This document shows, in pieces, positions 17,390 through 25,875 of a DNA stretch of 64,000 nucleotides. The notes under the pieces were generated by a model, which saw only the letters and a list, made by a program, of their open reading frames with translations, was not told where the DNA came from and made no database searches. The DNA lies in contig NZ_FWXU01000001.1 of assembly GCF_900176345.1 (NCBI RefSeq), forward strand, positions 310,001 to 374,000, read 5' to 3'. The first letter of the stretch is position 1, and each line of letters opens with the position of its first letter. The DNA is from Rhizobium sp. RU36D (GTDB lineage Bacteria > Pseudomonadota > Alphaproteobacteria > Rhizobiales > Rhizobiaceae). The translations under genes were made by a program, and so were the position numbers.

Positions 17390-18562
17390 TCAGACCTTGA
17401 CCCAGGCGCCATTCTGCTTGGACGACGCCACGCAGGCTTCGACGAAGGCAACGCCGCGAACACCGTCGTCGATGGTCGGGAAGGTCACGGCGCGATCAAC
17501 GGCTGAGCCGGCGCGGAAGGCCTGGATGGCAAGGGCGGCTTCGGTATAGATCGTTGCGAAGGCTTCCAGGTAACCCTCGGGGTGACCGCCCGGAATGCGG
17601 CTGACGCGGGCAGCCGCAGCACCCGCGCCGGCACCATTGCGCGTGATCAGCCGCTTCGGCTCGCCAAACGGCGTGTACCAGAGGTAATTCGGGTTTTCCT
17701 GCTCCCATTCCAGGCCGCCCTTCTCGCCGTAGATGCGCAGGCGCAAACCGTTTTCATTGCCCGGCGCCACTTGGCTGCACCACAGCATGCCCTTGGCACC
17801 GCCCTGGAAACGCAGCATCACATGGGCATTGTCGTCAACGCGGCGCCCCTCGACAAAGGCATCGAGATCCGCTGCCAGGCTATCCAGCGTCAGGCCGCTG
17901 ACGAAGCAGGCGAGGTTATAGGCATGGGTGCCGATGTCACCGGTCGAGCCGCCGGCGCCGGACTGGTTGGGATCGGTGCGCCAGACCGCCTGCTTGGCAC
18001 CGGTCTGCTCCACCGCGGTCGTCAGCCAGTCCTGAGCATATTCCACCTGGATCACGCGGATCTTACCGAGTTGCCCGCCGGCGATCATCTCGCGCGCCTG
18101 TCGGATCATCGGATAGCCGGTATAGTTATGCGTGAGGATGAACAGCGACTTACTGGCGTCCGCAGCTTCCTTGAACTTGCGGGCATCCTCAAGGTTGGAG
18201 GTTAGCGGCTTGTCGCAGATGACATGGATGCCGCGCTCCAGGAAGGGCTTGGCCGCGGCGAAGTGCACATGGTTCGGCGTGACTATGGAAACCGCCTCAA
18301 TGCCATCAGGCCGGGCCGATTCCTTTTCCGCCATCTCTTCGTAGGAGCCGTAGCTGCGGGCCGGATCAAGGCCGAGATCCTTGGCAGAGGCCAGCGCCTT
18401 TTCCGGCGAGGACGACAGCGCGCCTGCCACCAGCTCGAAATGGTCGTCCAGACGGGCCGCCATCCGGTGCACGCCGCCGATAAAGGCGCCCTGCCCGCCA
18501 CCAATCATCCCAAGACGGATACGCCTGCCGCGAATACCCTCGTCCTTGCCTTCAATTGCCAT
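17390..18562 (-). CDS. Gfo/Idh/MocA family sugar dehydrogenase
   Basis: A 390-residue NAD(P)-dependent oxidoreductase. The Rossmann motif is LGMIGGGQGAFIGGVHRMAA. The family motif is in HVICDKPLTSNLEDARKF, with EKP replaced by DKP, and the C-terminal domain has GGSTGDIGTHAYNL with the catalytic D-x-x-x-H. Such enzymes oxidise sugars, often at C3, or inositols. The gene follows the TIM-barrel isomerase on the same strand with a 185-base gap filled by a palindromic repeat. Together with the isomerase and the sugar importer it suggests catabolism of a glucoside or related sugar. Confidence 0.9.
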   Translation of the reverse strand: MAIEGKDEGIRGRRIRLGMIGGGQGAFIGGVHRMAARLDDHFELVAGALSSSPEKALASAKDLGLDPARSYGSYEEMAEKESARPDGIEAVSIVTPNHVHFAAAKPFLERGIHVICDKPLTSNLEDARKFKEAADASKSLFILTHNYTGYPMIRQAREMIAGGQLGKIRVIQVEYAQDWLTTAVEQTGAKQAVWRTDPNQSGAGGSTGDIGTHAYNLACFVSGLTLDSLAADLDAFVEGRRVDDNAHVMLRFQGGAKGMLWCSQVAPGNENGLRLRIYGEKGGLEWEQENPNYLWYTPFGEPKRLITRNGAGAGAAAARVSRIPGGHPEGYLEAFATIYTEAALAIQAFRAGSAVDRAVTFPTIDDGVRGVAFVEACVASSKQNGAWVKV

Positions 18563-18597
18563 GATGTTTTTCTCCCATAAATCCGTTGTTCGTGCCC

Positions 18598-18731
18598 GCC
18601 CCTCATCCCCCTGCCGGGACCTTCTCCCCGTGAACGGGGAGAAGGGAGACGCCGCACCGTCTGGCCAATGCGACCTGGATGTGTCTAAGTCCCCTCTCCC
18701 CGCTTGCGGGGAGAGGGCTAGGGTGAGGGGC
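18598..18731. repeat. Palindromic intergenic repeat inside the sugar operon
   Basis: A 134-bp element bounded by GCCCCTCAT and GTGAGGGGC. It holds two strong hairpins: CCTTCTCCCCGT-GA-ACGGGGAGAAGG (18620-18645) and CCCTCTCCCCGC-TT-GCGGGGAGAGGG (18692-18717). It lies between the isomerase stop and the dehydrogenase start, and has no coding capacity. It could fold into a stable structure and change expression of the downstream gene. Confidence 0.8.
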
Positions 18732-18747
18732 TGACCTCACAGCCTGA

Positions 18748-19800
18748 TCACAACCCCAGCATGCGCCGGTTGGCGGCCTGGTCGGTGCCAGCGCCGGCGA
18801 AATCGTCGAACGCCTTTTCCGTCACGCGAATGATATGCGACCGCACGAACTCAGCCCCCTCCCGGGCGCCGTCTTCCGGATGCTTCAGGGCGCATTCCCA
18901 TTCGACCACGGCCCAGCCGTCGAAGTCATTGGCGGCCATCTTCGAGAAGATCGCGCCGAAATCCACCTGGCCATCGCCCAGCGAACGGAAGCGGCCGGCG
19001 CGCTGCACCCAGCCCTGATATCCACCATAGACGCCCTGCCGGCCGGTCGGGTTGAATTCCGCGTCCTTGACGTGGAACATCTTGATCCGGTCCTTGTAGA
19101 TGTCGATGTTATCGAGATAATCGAGGCATTGCAGCACGTAATGCGAGGGATCGTAGAGCATGTTGGCTCTTGCGTGATTGCCGACGCGCTCGAGGAACAT
19201 CTCGAACGTCACGCCGTCATGCAGGTCTTCGCCCGGATGGATTTCGTAGCAGACATCGACGCCGTTCTCTTCGGCATGATCGAGGATCGGCTTCCAACGC
19301 CGCGCCAGTTCGTCGAAGGCCGTCTCGACCAATCCGGCCGGCCGCTGCGGCCAGGGATAGATGAAGGGCCAGGCCAGTGCGCCCGAGAAGGTCGCATGGG
19401 CCTTGATGCCGAGATGGCGCGAGGCGGTGATGGCCATCTTGACCTGCTCGACCGCCCATTCCTGCCGGGCCTTCGGGTTGCCCCGCACTTCCGGCGCCGC
19501 AAAGCCGTCAAAGGCTTCATCATAGGCCGGATGCACGGCAACCAACTGCCCCTGCAGATGGGTCGAGAGCTCGGTAACTTCGATGCCGTTGGCGCGCGCC
19601 TGGCCGGCGAAATCATCGCAATAGGTCTTGGAGGAGGCTGCCTGCTTCAGATCGAACAGCTGGCCGGCCCAGGTCGGGACCTGAACCCCGACATAACCCT
19701 TGTCCGCGGCCCATTTGGTGATGCCATCCCATGTGTTGAACGGTGCCGCATCGCCCGCAAACTGGCCGAGAAAGATCGCCGGCCCCTTGATCGTCTTCAT
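18748..19800 (-). CDS. TIM-barrel sugar isomerase/epimerase (AP endonuclease 2 family)
   Basis: A 350-residue protein of the xylose-isomerase-like TIM-barrel superfamily. The metal-ligand strands are visible: VCYEIHPGED, LYDPSHYVLQ, KMFHVKDAEF and VVEWECAL, giving the E/D/H/E set. There is no signal peptide. Relatives paired with Gfo/Idh/MocA dehydrogenases epimerise or hydrolyse keto-sugars (for example YcjR beside YcjS in E. coli), but the exact reaction is inferred. It starts the minus-strand unit at 19800 with GAGGAGG upstream, and an operator-like palindrome overlaps its promoter. Confidence 0.85.
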   Translation of the reverse strand: MKTIKGPAIFLGQFAGDAAPFNTWDGITKWAADKGYVGVQVPTWAGQLFDLKQAASSKTYCDDFAGQARANGIEVTELSTHLQGQLVAVHPAYDEAFDGFAAPEVRGNPKARQEWAVEQVKMAITASRHLGIKAHATFSGALAWPFIYPWPQRPAGLVETAFDELARRWKPILDHAEENGVDVCYEIHPGEDLHDGVTFEMFLERVGNHARANMLYDPSHYVLQCLDYLDNIDIYKDRIKMFHVKDAEFNPTGRQGVYGGYQGWVQRAGRFRSLGDGQVDFGAIFSKMAANDFDGWAVVEWECALKHPEDGAREGAEFVRSHIIRVTEKAFDDFAGAGTDQAANRRMLGL

Positions 19801-19825
19801 GTTGTTGTCTCCTCCTCAATATTTA

Positions 19826-19839
19826 CTGCAACGTTGCCG
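19826..19839 (-). promoter_or_regulatory. LacI-type operator upstream of the isomerase gene
   Basis: CTGCAACGTTGCCG matches the beta-glucosidase operator CTGCAACGTTGCAG at 13 of 14 bases. On the minus strand it is followed by TAAATATT (possible -10) and then GAGGAGG and the ATG 26 bases on. The shared site suggests one regulator for both units. Confidence 0.65.
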
Positions 19840-19919
19840 TTTTTGCTTTTCTAGCACGCCGCGCTCGCGGAGCAATTGCAAAAGCTGATAGCGGGTGGGG
19901 TTGTAAGCAGAAAGAAGGT

Positions 19920-19949
19920 GGCGGCGCCTGCTGGGCATGAGGCGCCGCC
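19920..19949 (-). terminator. Terminator of the sugar ABC transporter operon
   Basis: GGCGGCGCC pairs perfectly with GGCGCCGCC around a 12-base loop, 8 bases after the binding-protein stop. On the minus strand it is followed by ACCTTCTTTCT, a weak pyrimidine run. Confidence 0.75.
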
Positions 19950-19957
19950 GTCCCGGA

Positions 19958-20902
19958 TCAGAATGGAGAATCCGGGAAGTAGTAATTGGCGGCATTTTCC
20001 TTGGTGATCAGCGTCGCATCCAGCGTATAGGTGCCGTGAACCGGAACCTGGTTGAACACGGCGGCAGCCGTCAGTTCCATGGCCGTACCCACCATTGCTG
20101 GCGGATAGAGAACGTCGACCGGAACCATCTTGTCGCCATCCATGACCTTCTTGATCATGTCCTTGGAGCCGGCACCGGCCACGATATACTGGATGTCGGT
20201 ACGCTTGGCCTGCTCGATGGCCTGCAGCACGCCGACGGCCATGTCATCGTCCTGGCACCAGACCACGTCGATCTTCGGATACTTGGTCAGGTAGTCCTGC
20301 ATCACCTTGAAGGCATCGTCACGGTTCCAGTTGCCGAACTGGCGGTCCAGAATCTTGACGTTGGAGCCGGCAATGCCCTTGTCGAAACCATCCTGGCGCT
20401 GCTGATCGATCGGGATCGGCATGCCGCGGATCACGACGACCTGGGCGTCCGGCGTGGTCTTCTTGATGTATTCGCCGGCGACTTCGCCCAGCGCCGGGTT
20501 GTTGCCAGCGACATAGAGGTCGCGAACCGAGCTGTCATTGACGGACGGAGCACGGTCGACGATCGCGACGAAGGTTCCCTTGGCCTTGACTTCCTTGATG
20601 GCGTTGACGAGCGGATCCGGATCGGTCGGCAGGATGACCAGGGCGTCGAGGCCCTGGATTGCCAGGTCCTGCAGCGCGTTCGCCTGGCTTGCCGGATCCG
20701 GCGAGGTTTTGACGATGACGGTCGCGTTCGGATGTTCCTTGCGGATCTGCTCGGCCACGCGCTCGGCGTGGTAGACGACACCCGCGGTCCAGCCATGGTC
20801 GGCAGCCGGAATGGACACGCCAATGGTCTTCGCATCCTGTGCCATGGCGGTCGAGGCCATGGCCGCAGCGATAAAGGCTGCGCCTATCAGTTTCTTCAGC
20901 AT
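19958..20902 (-). CDS. Sugar ABC transporter substrate-binding protein (CUT2/ribose type)
   Basis: A 314-residue periplasmic binding protein of the RbsB type. The signal peptide MLKKLIGAAFIAAAMASTAMA is cleaved before QDAKTIGV. The fold starts GVSIPAADHGWTAGVVYHAE and includes LDALVILPTDPDPLVNAI and VWCQDDDMAVGVLQAIE. The sugar is unknown. It is the third and last gene of a three-gene importer (ATPase, permease, binding protein), 103 bases after the permease. Confidence 0.92.
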   Translation of the reverse strand: MLKKLIGAAFIAAAMASTAMAQDAKTIGVSIPAADHGWTAGVVYHAERVAEQIRKEHPNATVIVKTSPDPASQANALQDLAIQGLDALVILPTDPDPLVNAIKEVKAKGTFVAIVDRAPSVNDSSVRDLYVAGNNPALGEVAGEYIKKTTPDAQVVVIRGMPIPIDQQRQDGFDKGIAGSNVKILDRQFGNWNRDDAFKVMQDYLTKYPKIDVVWCQDDDMAVGVLQAIEQAKRTDIQYIVAGAGSKDMIKKVMDGDKMVPVDVLYPPAMVGTAMELTAAAVFNQVPVHGTYTLDATLITKENAANYYFPDSPF

Positions 20903-21005
20903 TCTCTCTCTCCCTAGGTATGACCGAGGCCTTGAATTGTCTGGGAACGGGCGCCCCGATGACCCGCTCCGAACTTGGGCGCCAAGCTGCGACCCGTGCC
21001 AGCCC

Positions 21006-22016
21006 TCAGGTCTTGCGGACCAGCGAGCGCTGCACGAGCATGGCGATGATGATGATCGAGCCCTGAATGGTGCCGATCAGGTATTCGCTGATGAAGTTCG
21101 ACAGCAGCATGATGTTGCCGACGAGTTCCAGGATGAAGGCACCGCAGATCGTGCCCCAGACCCGGCCGGCTCCACCCTTCAAGGCTGTACCGCCGACCAC
21201 AACGGCAGTGATCGCCTGCAATTCCCACAGAATGCCGGTGGTCGCCGACGTCGATCCGAGCCGCGGCACATAGAGGAGGACCGCGATCGCGACGCAGAGG
21301 CCCTGGATCACGAAGGCGATGGTGCGGACCTTGTCGACGCTGATACCCGAATAGCGGGCGACGTCGCGGTTGGAGCCGACGGCTACCACATGGCGTCCAT
21401 AGCGGGTGCGATACAGCACGAAGGCAGCAATCGCCGTGACGATGAGAATGACCAGGATCGGGAACGGAATGCCCAGCACGCTGCCGAAATAGGCCGGCCG
21501 GTAGAGCGCCTGCAGGTCGGGCGACTTCAGTGTGATCGCCCCGCCCTGCGACAGCCAGGTGGTGAGCCCGCGGTAAATGCCCATGGTGCCGAGCGTCGCG
21601 ATGAACGGCTCAATGCGGCCGACCGTGGTGATCAGGCCGTTGGCCAGGCCGCAGAGCCCGCCGATGACGAGCGTCATGACAACAGCGCAGGCCAACATCA
21701 ACCCGCTGTCACCGATCACGCCCGAATTCATGAAGAGGATCATCAGGCTCGCCACGAAGGCGACCATGGAGCCGACGGAAAGATCGAGATCGCCTGACGA
21801 GATGACGAAGGTGGCACCGACCGCAATGATGGCGATGAAGGCAGAGCGGGTCGCGACATTGGCCAGATTGGTCAGGCCGATGAAATTCGGATTGACCAGG
21901 GCACCGACGATCAGAAGCAATGCCAAGGCGGCGAAGGGCGCAACCGCTCGCAGATCCACGTCCCGCCAACTACGGCTTGAACGCGCCCTGCCCTTGGCGT
22001 CTTCATGCGTGCTCAT
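21006..22016 (-). CDS. Sugar ABC transporter permease (RbsC type)
   Basis: A 336-residue inner-membrane permease with eight to ten hydrophobic segments. The BPD_transp_2 family signatures are FVISSGDLDLSVGSMVAF and GLANGLITTVGRIEPFIATL, with TRYGRHVVAVGSN near the ATPase contact. The ATG at 22016 gives a short basic cytoplasmic N-terminus; an ATG 45 bases upstream is possible. It works with the double ATPase at 22100-23626 and the binding protein at 19958-20902. Confidence 0.92.
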   Translation of the reverse strand: MSTHEDAKGRARSSRSWRDVDLRAVAPFAALALLLIVGALVNPNFIGLTNLANVATRSAFIAIIAVGATFVISSGDLDLSVGSMVAFVASLMILFMNSGVIGDSGLMLACAVVMTLVIGGLCGLANGLITTVGRIEPFIATLGTMGIYRGLTTWLSQGGAITLKSPDLQALYRPAYFGSVLGIPFPILVILIVTAIAAFVLYRTRYGRHVVAVGSNRDVARYSGISVDKVRTIAFVIQGLCVAIAVLLYVPRLGSTSATTGILWELQAITAVVVGGTALKGGAGRVWGTICGAFILELVGNIMLLSNFISEYLIGTIQGSIIIIAMLVQRSLVRKT

Positions 22017-22099
22017 CTCCAATTTCGACCTCCCCTGGATACCGTATCGAAGCGGGTGCATCGCCCGCCCTTTGCATGCCGCCGAAACCAGCTTGGGTT

Positions 22100-23626
22100 T
22101 CAGGCGGCTTCTCTTGTCTTCAATCCCGCCGCGTAGCGCATGATCTCCTGCTCGGAGATCTCTTCGCCCTCAAGCACACCGACGATCCGCCCCTCGCGCA
22201 TCACGGCCACGCGTGTGCAAAGCCCAATCACTTCAGGCATTTCCGAGGAAACGACGATGATCGACCGCCCCTCGCGCGCCAGCGCTGAAATGAAATGGTA
22301 GATCTGCTGCTTGGTGCCGACATCGATGCCGCGGGTGGGTTCGTCGATGATGATGATCTGCGGTTCGATCTCCATGACCTTGGCCAGCAGGAGCTTCTGC
22401 TGGTTGCCGCCGGACATGCGCCCGACCAGCACATTGCCGTCACGCACGCGGATATCGAAACGCCGCTTGGCCCTGTCCATCGCCTCGGCCTCGCTGGCCG
22501 GATCGAGATAGCCATACCTGCTATGCTGCCCGAGCGACTGCAGCGTCAGGTTTGTTGTCATGCCGGAATCGAGCAGCAATCCCTTGTGCTTGCGATCCTT
22601 GGTCATATAGGCGAGGCCGCATTGCGTGGCAGCCTTCGCGTCACCCGACGGCAGCGGCTGACCGCGCACCAGCACCTCACCCGACACGCGCGACCGCAAG
22701 CCCACCACGGCCTCCATCAACTCGGTCCGGCCGGAGCCGATCAGGCCGGAAAACCCAAAAACCTCGCCACGGCGCACCTCGAAACCGGCATTCTTGACGT
22801 AGCCGGTATTGAGGCCCGCCACCGACAAAACCACCTCTTCATCGACATCTGGCTCGTGCTTGGCGGGGTACAGGCTGGACAGTTCGCGACCAACCATCAG
22901 CTGCGCGATGGATTCGCCGTCGAGAATGGATGTCGGCGAGGTCTTGACCCACTGCCCGTCGCGCAACACTGTCACGCGGTCGGTCAGCTCCATCACCTCG
23001 TCCAGCTTGTGGGAGACGAAGACGAAACTGGTGCCCTGGTCGCGCAACTTGCGCACCTGCTGGAAAAGGACCCGGGTTTCCTCGCGCGACAGCACGGCGG
23101 TCGGCTCATCCATGAAGACCACGCGCGCATCGCGGCTGATCGCCTTTGCGATCTCGACCATCTGCTTGTCGGCCACCGCCAGCGAGCTGATCAGGGCGTT
23201 TTCATCCACATGCGAGCCGAGCTGGTCCAGCACGCGGCGGGTTTCCGCCCGCATGAAGGCGCGATCCAGCACGCCGAAACGCGTGACTTCCCGCCCCAGA
23301 AACAGGCTCTCGTAAACGGTCAGATGCTCTGCTAGGTTGAATTCCTGATGGATGATGACGATGCCCAACGCTTCCGCAGCACCATTGGCCGGCAGCCGGA
23401 CCGGCTTGCCATCCAGCAGGATCTCGCCCGAGGTAGGCTGCTCGAAGCCGGATAGGATCTTGACCAGGGTGGACTTGCCGGCGCCGTTTTCGCCCATGAG
23501 CGCATGAATCTCACCGGCTCTCAGATCGAAGTTTACGCTGAAAAGAACCTGCACGCCGCTGAACGACTTGCTGATCCCCCTGGCTGACAACACCATGGCG
23601 CCAGCCTCAGACTTCCCCGGATTCAT
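22100..23626 (-). CDS. Sugar ABC transporter ATPase, two nucleotide-binding domains (RbsA/XylG type)
   Basis: A 508-residue CUT2 ATPase with two NBDs in one chain. NBD1 has Walker A MGENGAGKST and Walker B VVFMDEPTAVL, with a degenerate signature (SLAVADKQMVEIAKA). NBD2 has a divergent Walker A (FSGLIGSGRTE), the signature MSGGNQQK and Walker B IIIDEPTRGID. This asymmetry is normal for the family. It is the first gene of the importer operon, and its start faces the LacI regulator across a nested operator. Cytoplasmic, bound to the permease. Confidence 0.93.
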   Translation of the reverse strand: MNPGKSEAGAMVLSARGISKSFSGVQVLFSVNFDLRAGEIHALMGENGAGKSTLVKILSGFEQPTSGEILLDGKPVRLPANGAAEALGIVIIHQEFNLAEHLTVYESLFLGREVTRFGVLDRAFMRAETRRVLDQLGSHVDENALISSLAVADKQMVEIAKAISRDARVVFMDEPTAVLSREETRVLFQQVRKLRDQGTSFVFVSHKLDEVMELTDRVTVLRDGQWVKTSPTSILDGESIAQLMVGRELSSLYPAKHEPDVDEEVVLSVAGLNTGYVKNAGFEVRRGEVFGFSGLIGSGRTELMEAVVGLRSRVSGEVLVRGQPLPSGDAKAATQCGLAYMTKDRKHKGLLLDSGMTTNLTLQSLGQHSRYGYLDPASEAEAMDRAKRRFDIRVRDGNVLVGRMSGGNQQKLLLAKVMEIEPQIIIIDEPTRGIDVGTKQQIYHFISALAREGRSIIVVSSEMPEVIGLCTRVAVMREGRIVGVLEGEEISEQEIMRYAAGLKTREAA

Positions 23627-23666
23627 GCTTCTCTCCCCACGGTTCTCCCGACCGCATGAAACGTGG

Positions 23667-23701
23667 TGTAAACCTTTACATTATCGATGTAAAGGTTTAC
23701 A
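23667..23701. promoter_or_regulatory. Nested palindromic operator between sugar ABC genes and lacI
   Basis: Two 15-bp arms, TGTAAACCTTTACAT and ATGTAAAGGTTTACA, form a perfect inverted repeat with a 5-base spacer. Each arm holds its own LacI-like half-symmetric site, GTAAACCTTTAC (23668-23679) and GTAAAGGTTTAC (23689-23700), with centres exactly 21 bp apart, two helical turns. It lies 41 bases upstream of the ATPase ATG and 97 bases before the regulator. Confidence 0.8.
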
Positions 23702-23797
23702 TGGGACTGCAATATCAAATTTCTCGCAGGATGGTTTGACCGACGGGCGAGTCTGTGTAGTGTCGCGCCAAGTCACATAGACCAAGGCAGGCCCCGA

Positions 23798-24838
23798 GTG
23801 TCGAATTCAACTCCAGCCACAATCGAGGACGTTGCGCGGATCGCCGAAGTGTCGATCGCGACGGTGAGCCGCGCCATTCACACGCCGGAAAAGGTTGCCA
23901 ATTCAACACGGCTCAAGGTGAGCCAGGCGATCGCCATCACGGGCTATACGACAAACGCCATGGCGCGCAGCCTGAGGCTCGGCCGCTCTAACATGATTCT
24001 CGTCGTGGCGCCCGACATCGGCGATCCGAATTTCTCCAATATCCTTGTTGGCCTGGAAAACGAGGCGCGCGCCCATGGCTATGGCATCCTGATCGGCCAC
24101 ACCCAGAACGACGCCCAGCGCGGCCTGGAATACCTGAAATTCCTGAATTCCAACCAGGCGGCTGGCCTGATCCTGTTCACCGGCATCCTGCCCTTCGGTC
24201 ACCAGACCATGACCGCCCGCCTGCCGCCGTCGGTCGGCGTCTTCGAACCCGTCTATAACGGTGGCATTCCCTATGTCGGCGTGGACGATATTGCCGGCGC
24301 GCGAAAGGCCGTGGACCTGCTGATCGCGGAGGGCCATCGCAAGATCGCCTTCATCGGCGACAGCCGCACGCGCCTGGCCTATGCCCGCCGCCGCCAGGGT
24401 TATGACGCCGGACTGGATGCAGCACGGGTGCCGCAGGACATGCGGATCGTTCTCGAAGGTGACGGCACGATCGAAAGCGGGCGCCTGGCGCTGGAACAGC
24501 TTTTCATGCGCGACACGCTGCCGACGGCCTTCATGTGCGTCAACGACCAGACGGCCATCGGCGTCATGCTGGGCCTGACCGCCCGCGGCTACGATATGCC
24601 GCGCGATTTCTCGGTCACCGGCTTCGACGACGTGCCGCAGGCGAGCTACATGACGCCGTCCCTCACGACAGTGCGCCAGCCGCGCACCATGATCGGCAAG
24701 CATGCCATGGCGTTGTTGCTGGAACTCTTGAGCGACAACCAGCCCGCGGAAACGGAAATCCTTCTGGTTCCCGATCTGGTCGTGCGGAATTCGGTGGGAC
24801 CTCCGGGCTTCAAGCCAGGTGGCAAACCCGCACGATAG
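23798..24838 (+). CDS. LacI family transcriptional regulator
   Basis: A 346-residue LacI/GalR regulator. The HTH is TIEDVARIAEVSIATVSRAI followed by the hinge helix YTTNAMARSLRLGRS. The periplasmic-binding-protein-like sugar domain includes LVVAPDIGDPNFSNILVGL and FSVTGFDDVPQASYMTPSLT. The start is GTG at 23798. It is divergent from the sugar ABC operon and close to the nested palindrome, so it is the likely repressor of that operon and perhaps of itself. Confidence 0.92.
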   Translation: MSNSTPATIEDVARIAEVSIATVSRAIHTPEKVANSTRLKVSQAIAITGYTTNAMARSLRLGRSNMILVVAPDIGDPNFSNILVGLENEARAHGYGILIGHTQNDAQRGLEYLKFLNSNQAAGLILFTGILPFGHQTMTARLPPSVGVFEPVYNGGIPYVGVDDIAGARKAVDLLIAEGHRKIAFIGDSRTRLAYARRRQGYDAGLDAARVPQDMRIVLEGDGTIESGRLALEQLFMRDTLPTAFMCVNDQTAIGVMLGLTARGYDMPRDFSVTGFDDVPQASYMTPSLTTVRQPRTMIGKHAMALLLELLSDNQPAETEILLVPDLVVRNSVGPPGFKPGGKPAR

Positions 24839-24903
24839 GCCAAAGACCGCGCCTCAACGAAGATCGCTCGTCTTCGGGTTAGCTTTGGTCGTTGCCACGC
24901 AAT

Positions 24904-25674
24904 TTAAGACACACGCGGTTTCAGTTTGAACATATGACATGCGCTCCCAAGCACATGAGAAACCCGTCGACGTCGTTCAATTGACCATTTTTCGTTGAAG
25001 ACCATGTTGCCTGTGTAGAACAGGCCGATCGGCGCCTCATCGACGATATCAAATCTGTTGTCACGGAAGTTTTTCCGCCACCAGCCCGGACGGAATAACC
25101 ACGTCTCAGAGAAGATATTGCCGCGTTCACCATGCCTCGTCTGCTTGAAGGGCGCCAGCACGTGCTTGCCCGCATTATACCACGCCACAACCGCCCGCTT
25201 CAAATCATCGAGACTAATAGGCCGTCGCGGGAAAAGCTGCTCCTCCAGCGTCCATGCATATTGTAGGCCCGCAGGAAAAGCCGACAACGTCGTCCAGAAG
25301 CGCCAAGAATGCGTCGGCAACACATGAAGTGCGTATCCACCCGGCTTCAACACCCGCCGGATCTCACTATGCATCTGGACGAGGTTCGGGACGTGTTCCA
25401 GGACATTGGACGAGAAAACGATATCGAAGCTGTGGTCCGGAAACGGAATATGGGAACCGTCAAAATCCACAATCGGGAACACCCGATCCGCCGCATAATT
25501 GGATGTCGGCATTTCAATGGCAACCATGTCATATCCGCGCGCGGATAGCGCCGCTGCCTGCTGGCCCGTCCCCGCCCCGATTTCGAGCACGCGTGCCCCG
25601 GCCGGCTGAAGCTGAGCAGCGATTACCTCGATCTCTGCAGCGCGTATGGTGTTAAGATGAGATATTGAGAACAC
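24904..25674 (-). CDS. Class I SAM-dependent methyltransferase
   Basis: A 256-residue methyltransferase. Motif I is RVLEIGAGTGQQAAAL, the acidic end of strand 2 is DMVAIEMP, and motifs with SFDIVFSSNVLEHV and EIRRVLKPGGYALHVLPTH place it in the Methyltransf_11 group. The GTG at 25674 has GGAAGG 6 bases upstream; TTG at 25680 would abut that site. It sits alone between the LacI regulator and xylA, and its base composition looks more AT-rich than its neighbours. The substrate is unknown; glycan or lipid targets are common for this type. Confidence 0.85.
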   Translation of the reverse strand: MFSISHLNTIRAAEIEVIAAQLQPAGARVLEIGAGTGQQAAALSARGYDMVAIEMPTSNYAADRVFPIVDFDGSHIPFPDHSFDIVFSSNVLEHVPNLVQMHSEIRRVLKPGGYALHVLPTHSWRFWTTLSAFPAGLQYAWTLEEQLFPRRPISLDDLKRAVVAWYNAGKHVLAPFKQTRHGERGNIFSETWLFRPGWWRKNFRDNRFDIVDEAPIGLFYTGNMVFNEKWSIERRRRVSHVLGSACHMFKLKPRVS

Positions 25675-25821
25675 AAGCAACCTTCCGAAAAACTTATGCT
25701 TACTGTCCGGCTGTGCAAACTTAAAGTCTTATGTCGGCGCTACAAAGATTATTTCACACTTAGAAGCCTGAGAGGACAAGCGGCTTCGAAGAGCCCTTGG
25801 CACTAAGGTGTACGCAAGCTT

Positions 25822-25853
25822 GAGGGCCGAAGCGACGTGCCGCCTCGGCCCTC
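25822..25853 (-). terminator. xylA terminator hairpin
   Basis: GAGGGCCGA (25822-25830) pairs with TCGGCCCTC (25845-25853), extended by AAGC/GCTT outside. It lies 22 bases beyond the xylA stop. The T-run is short, so termination strength is uncertain. Confidence 0.65.
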
Positions 25854-25875
25854 GCTTATGCTACTCCTACCGCAA

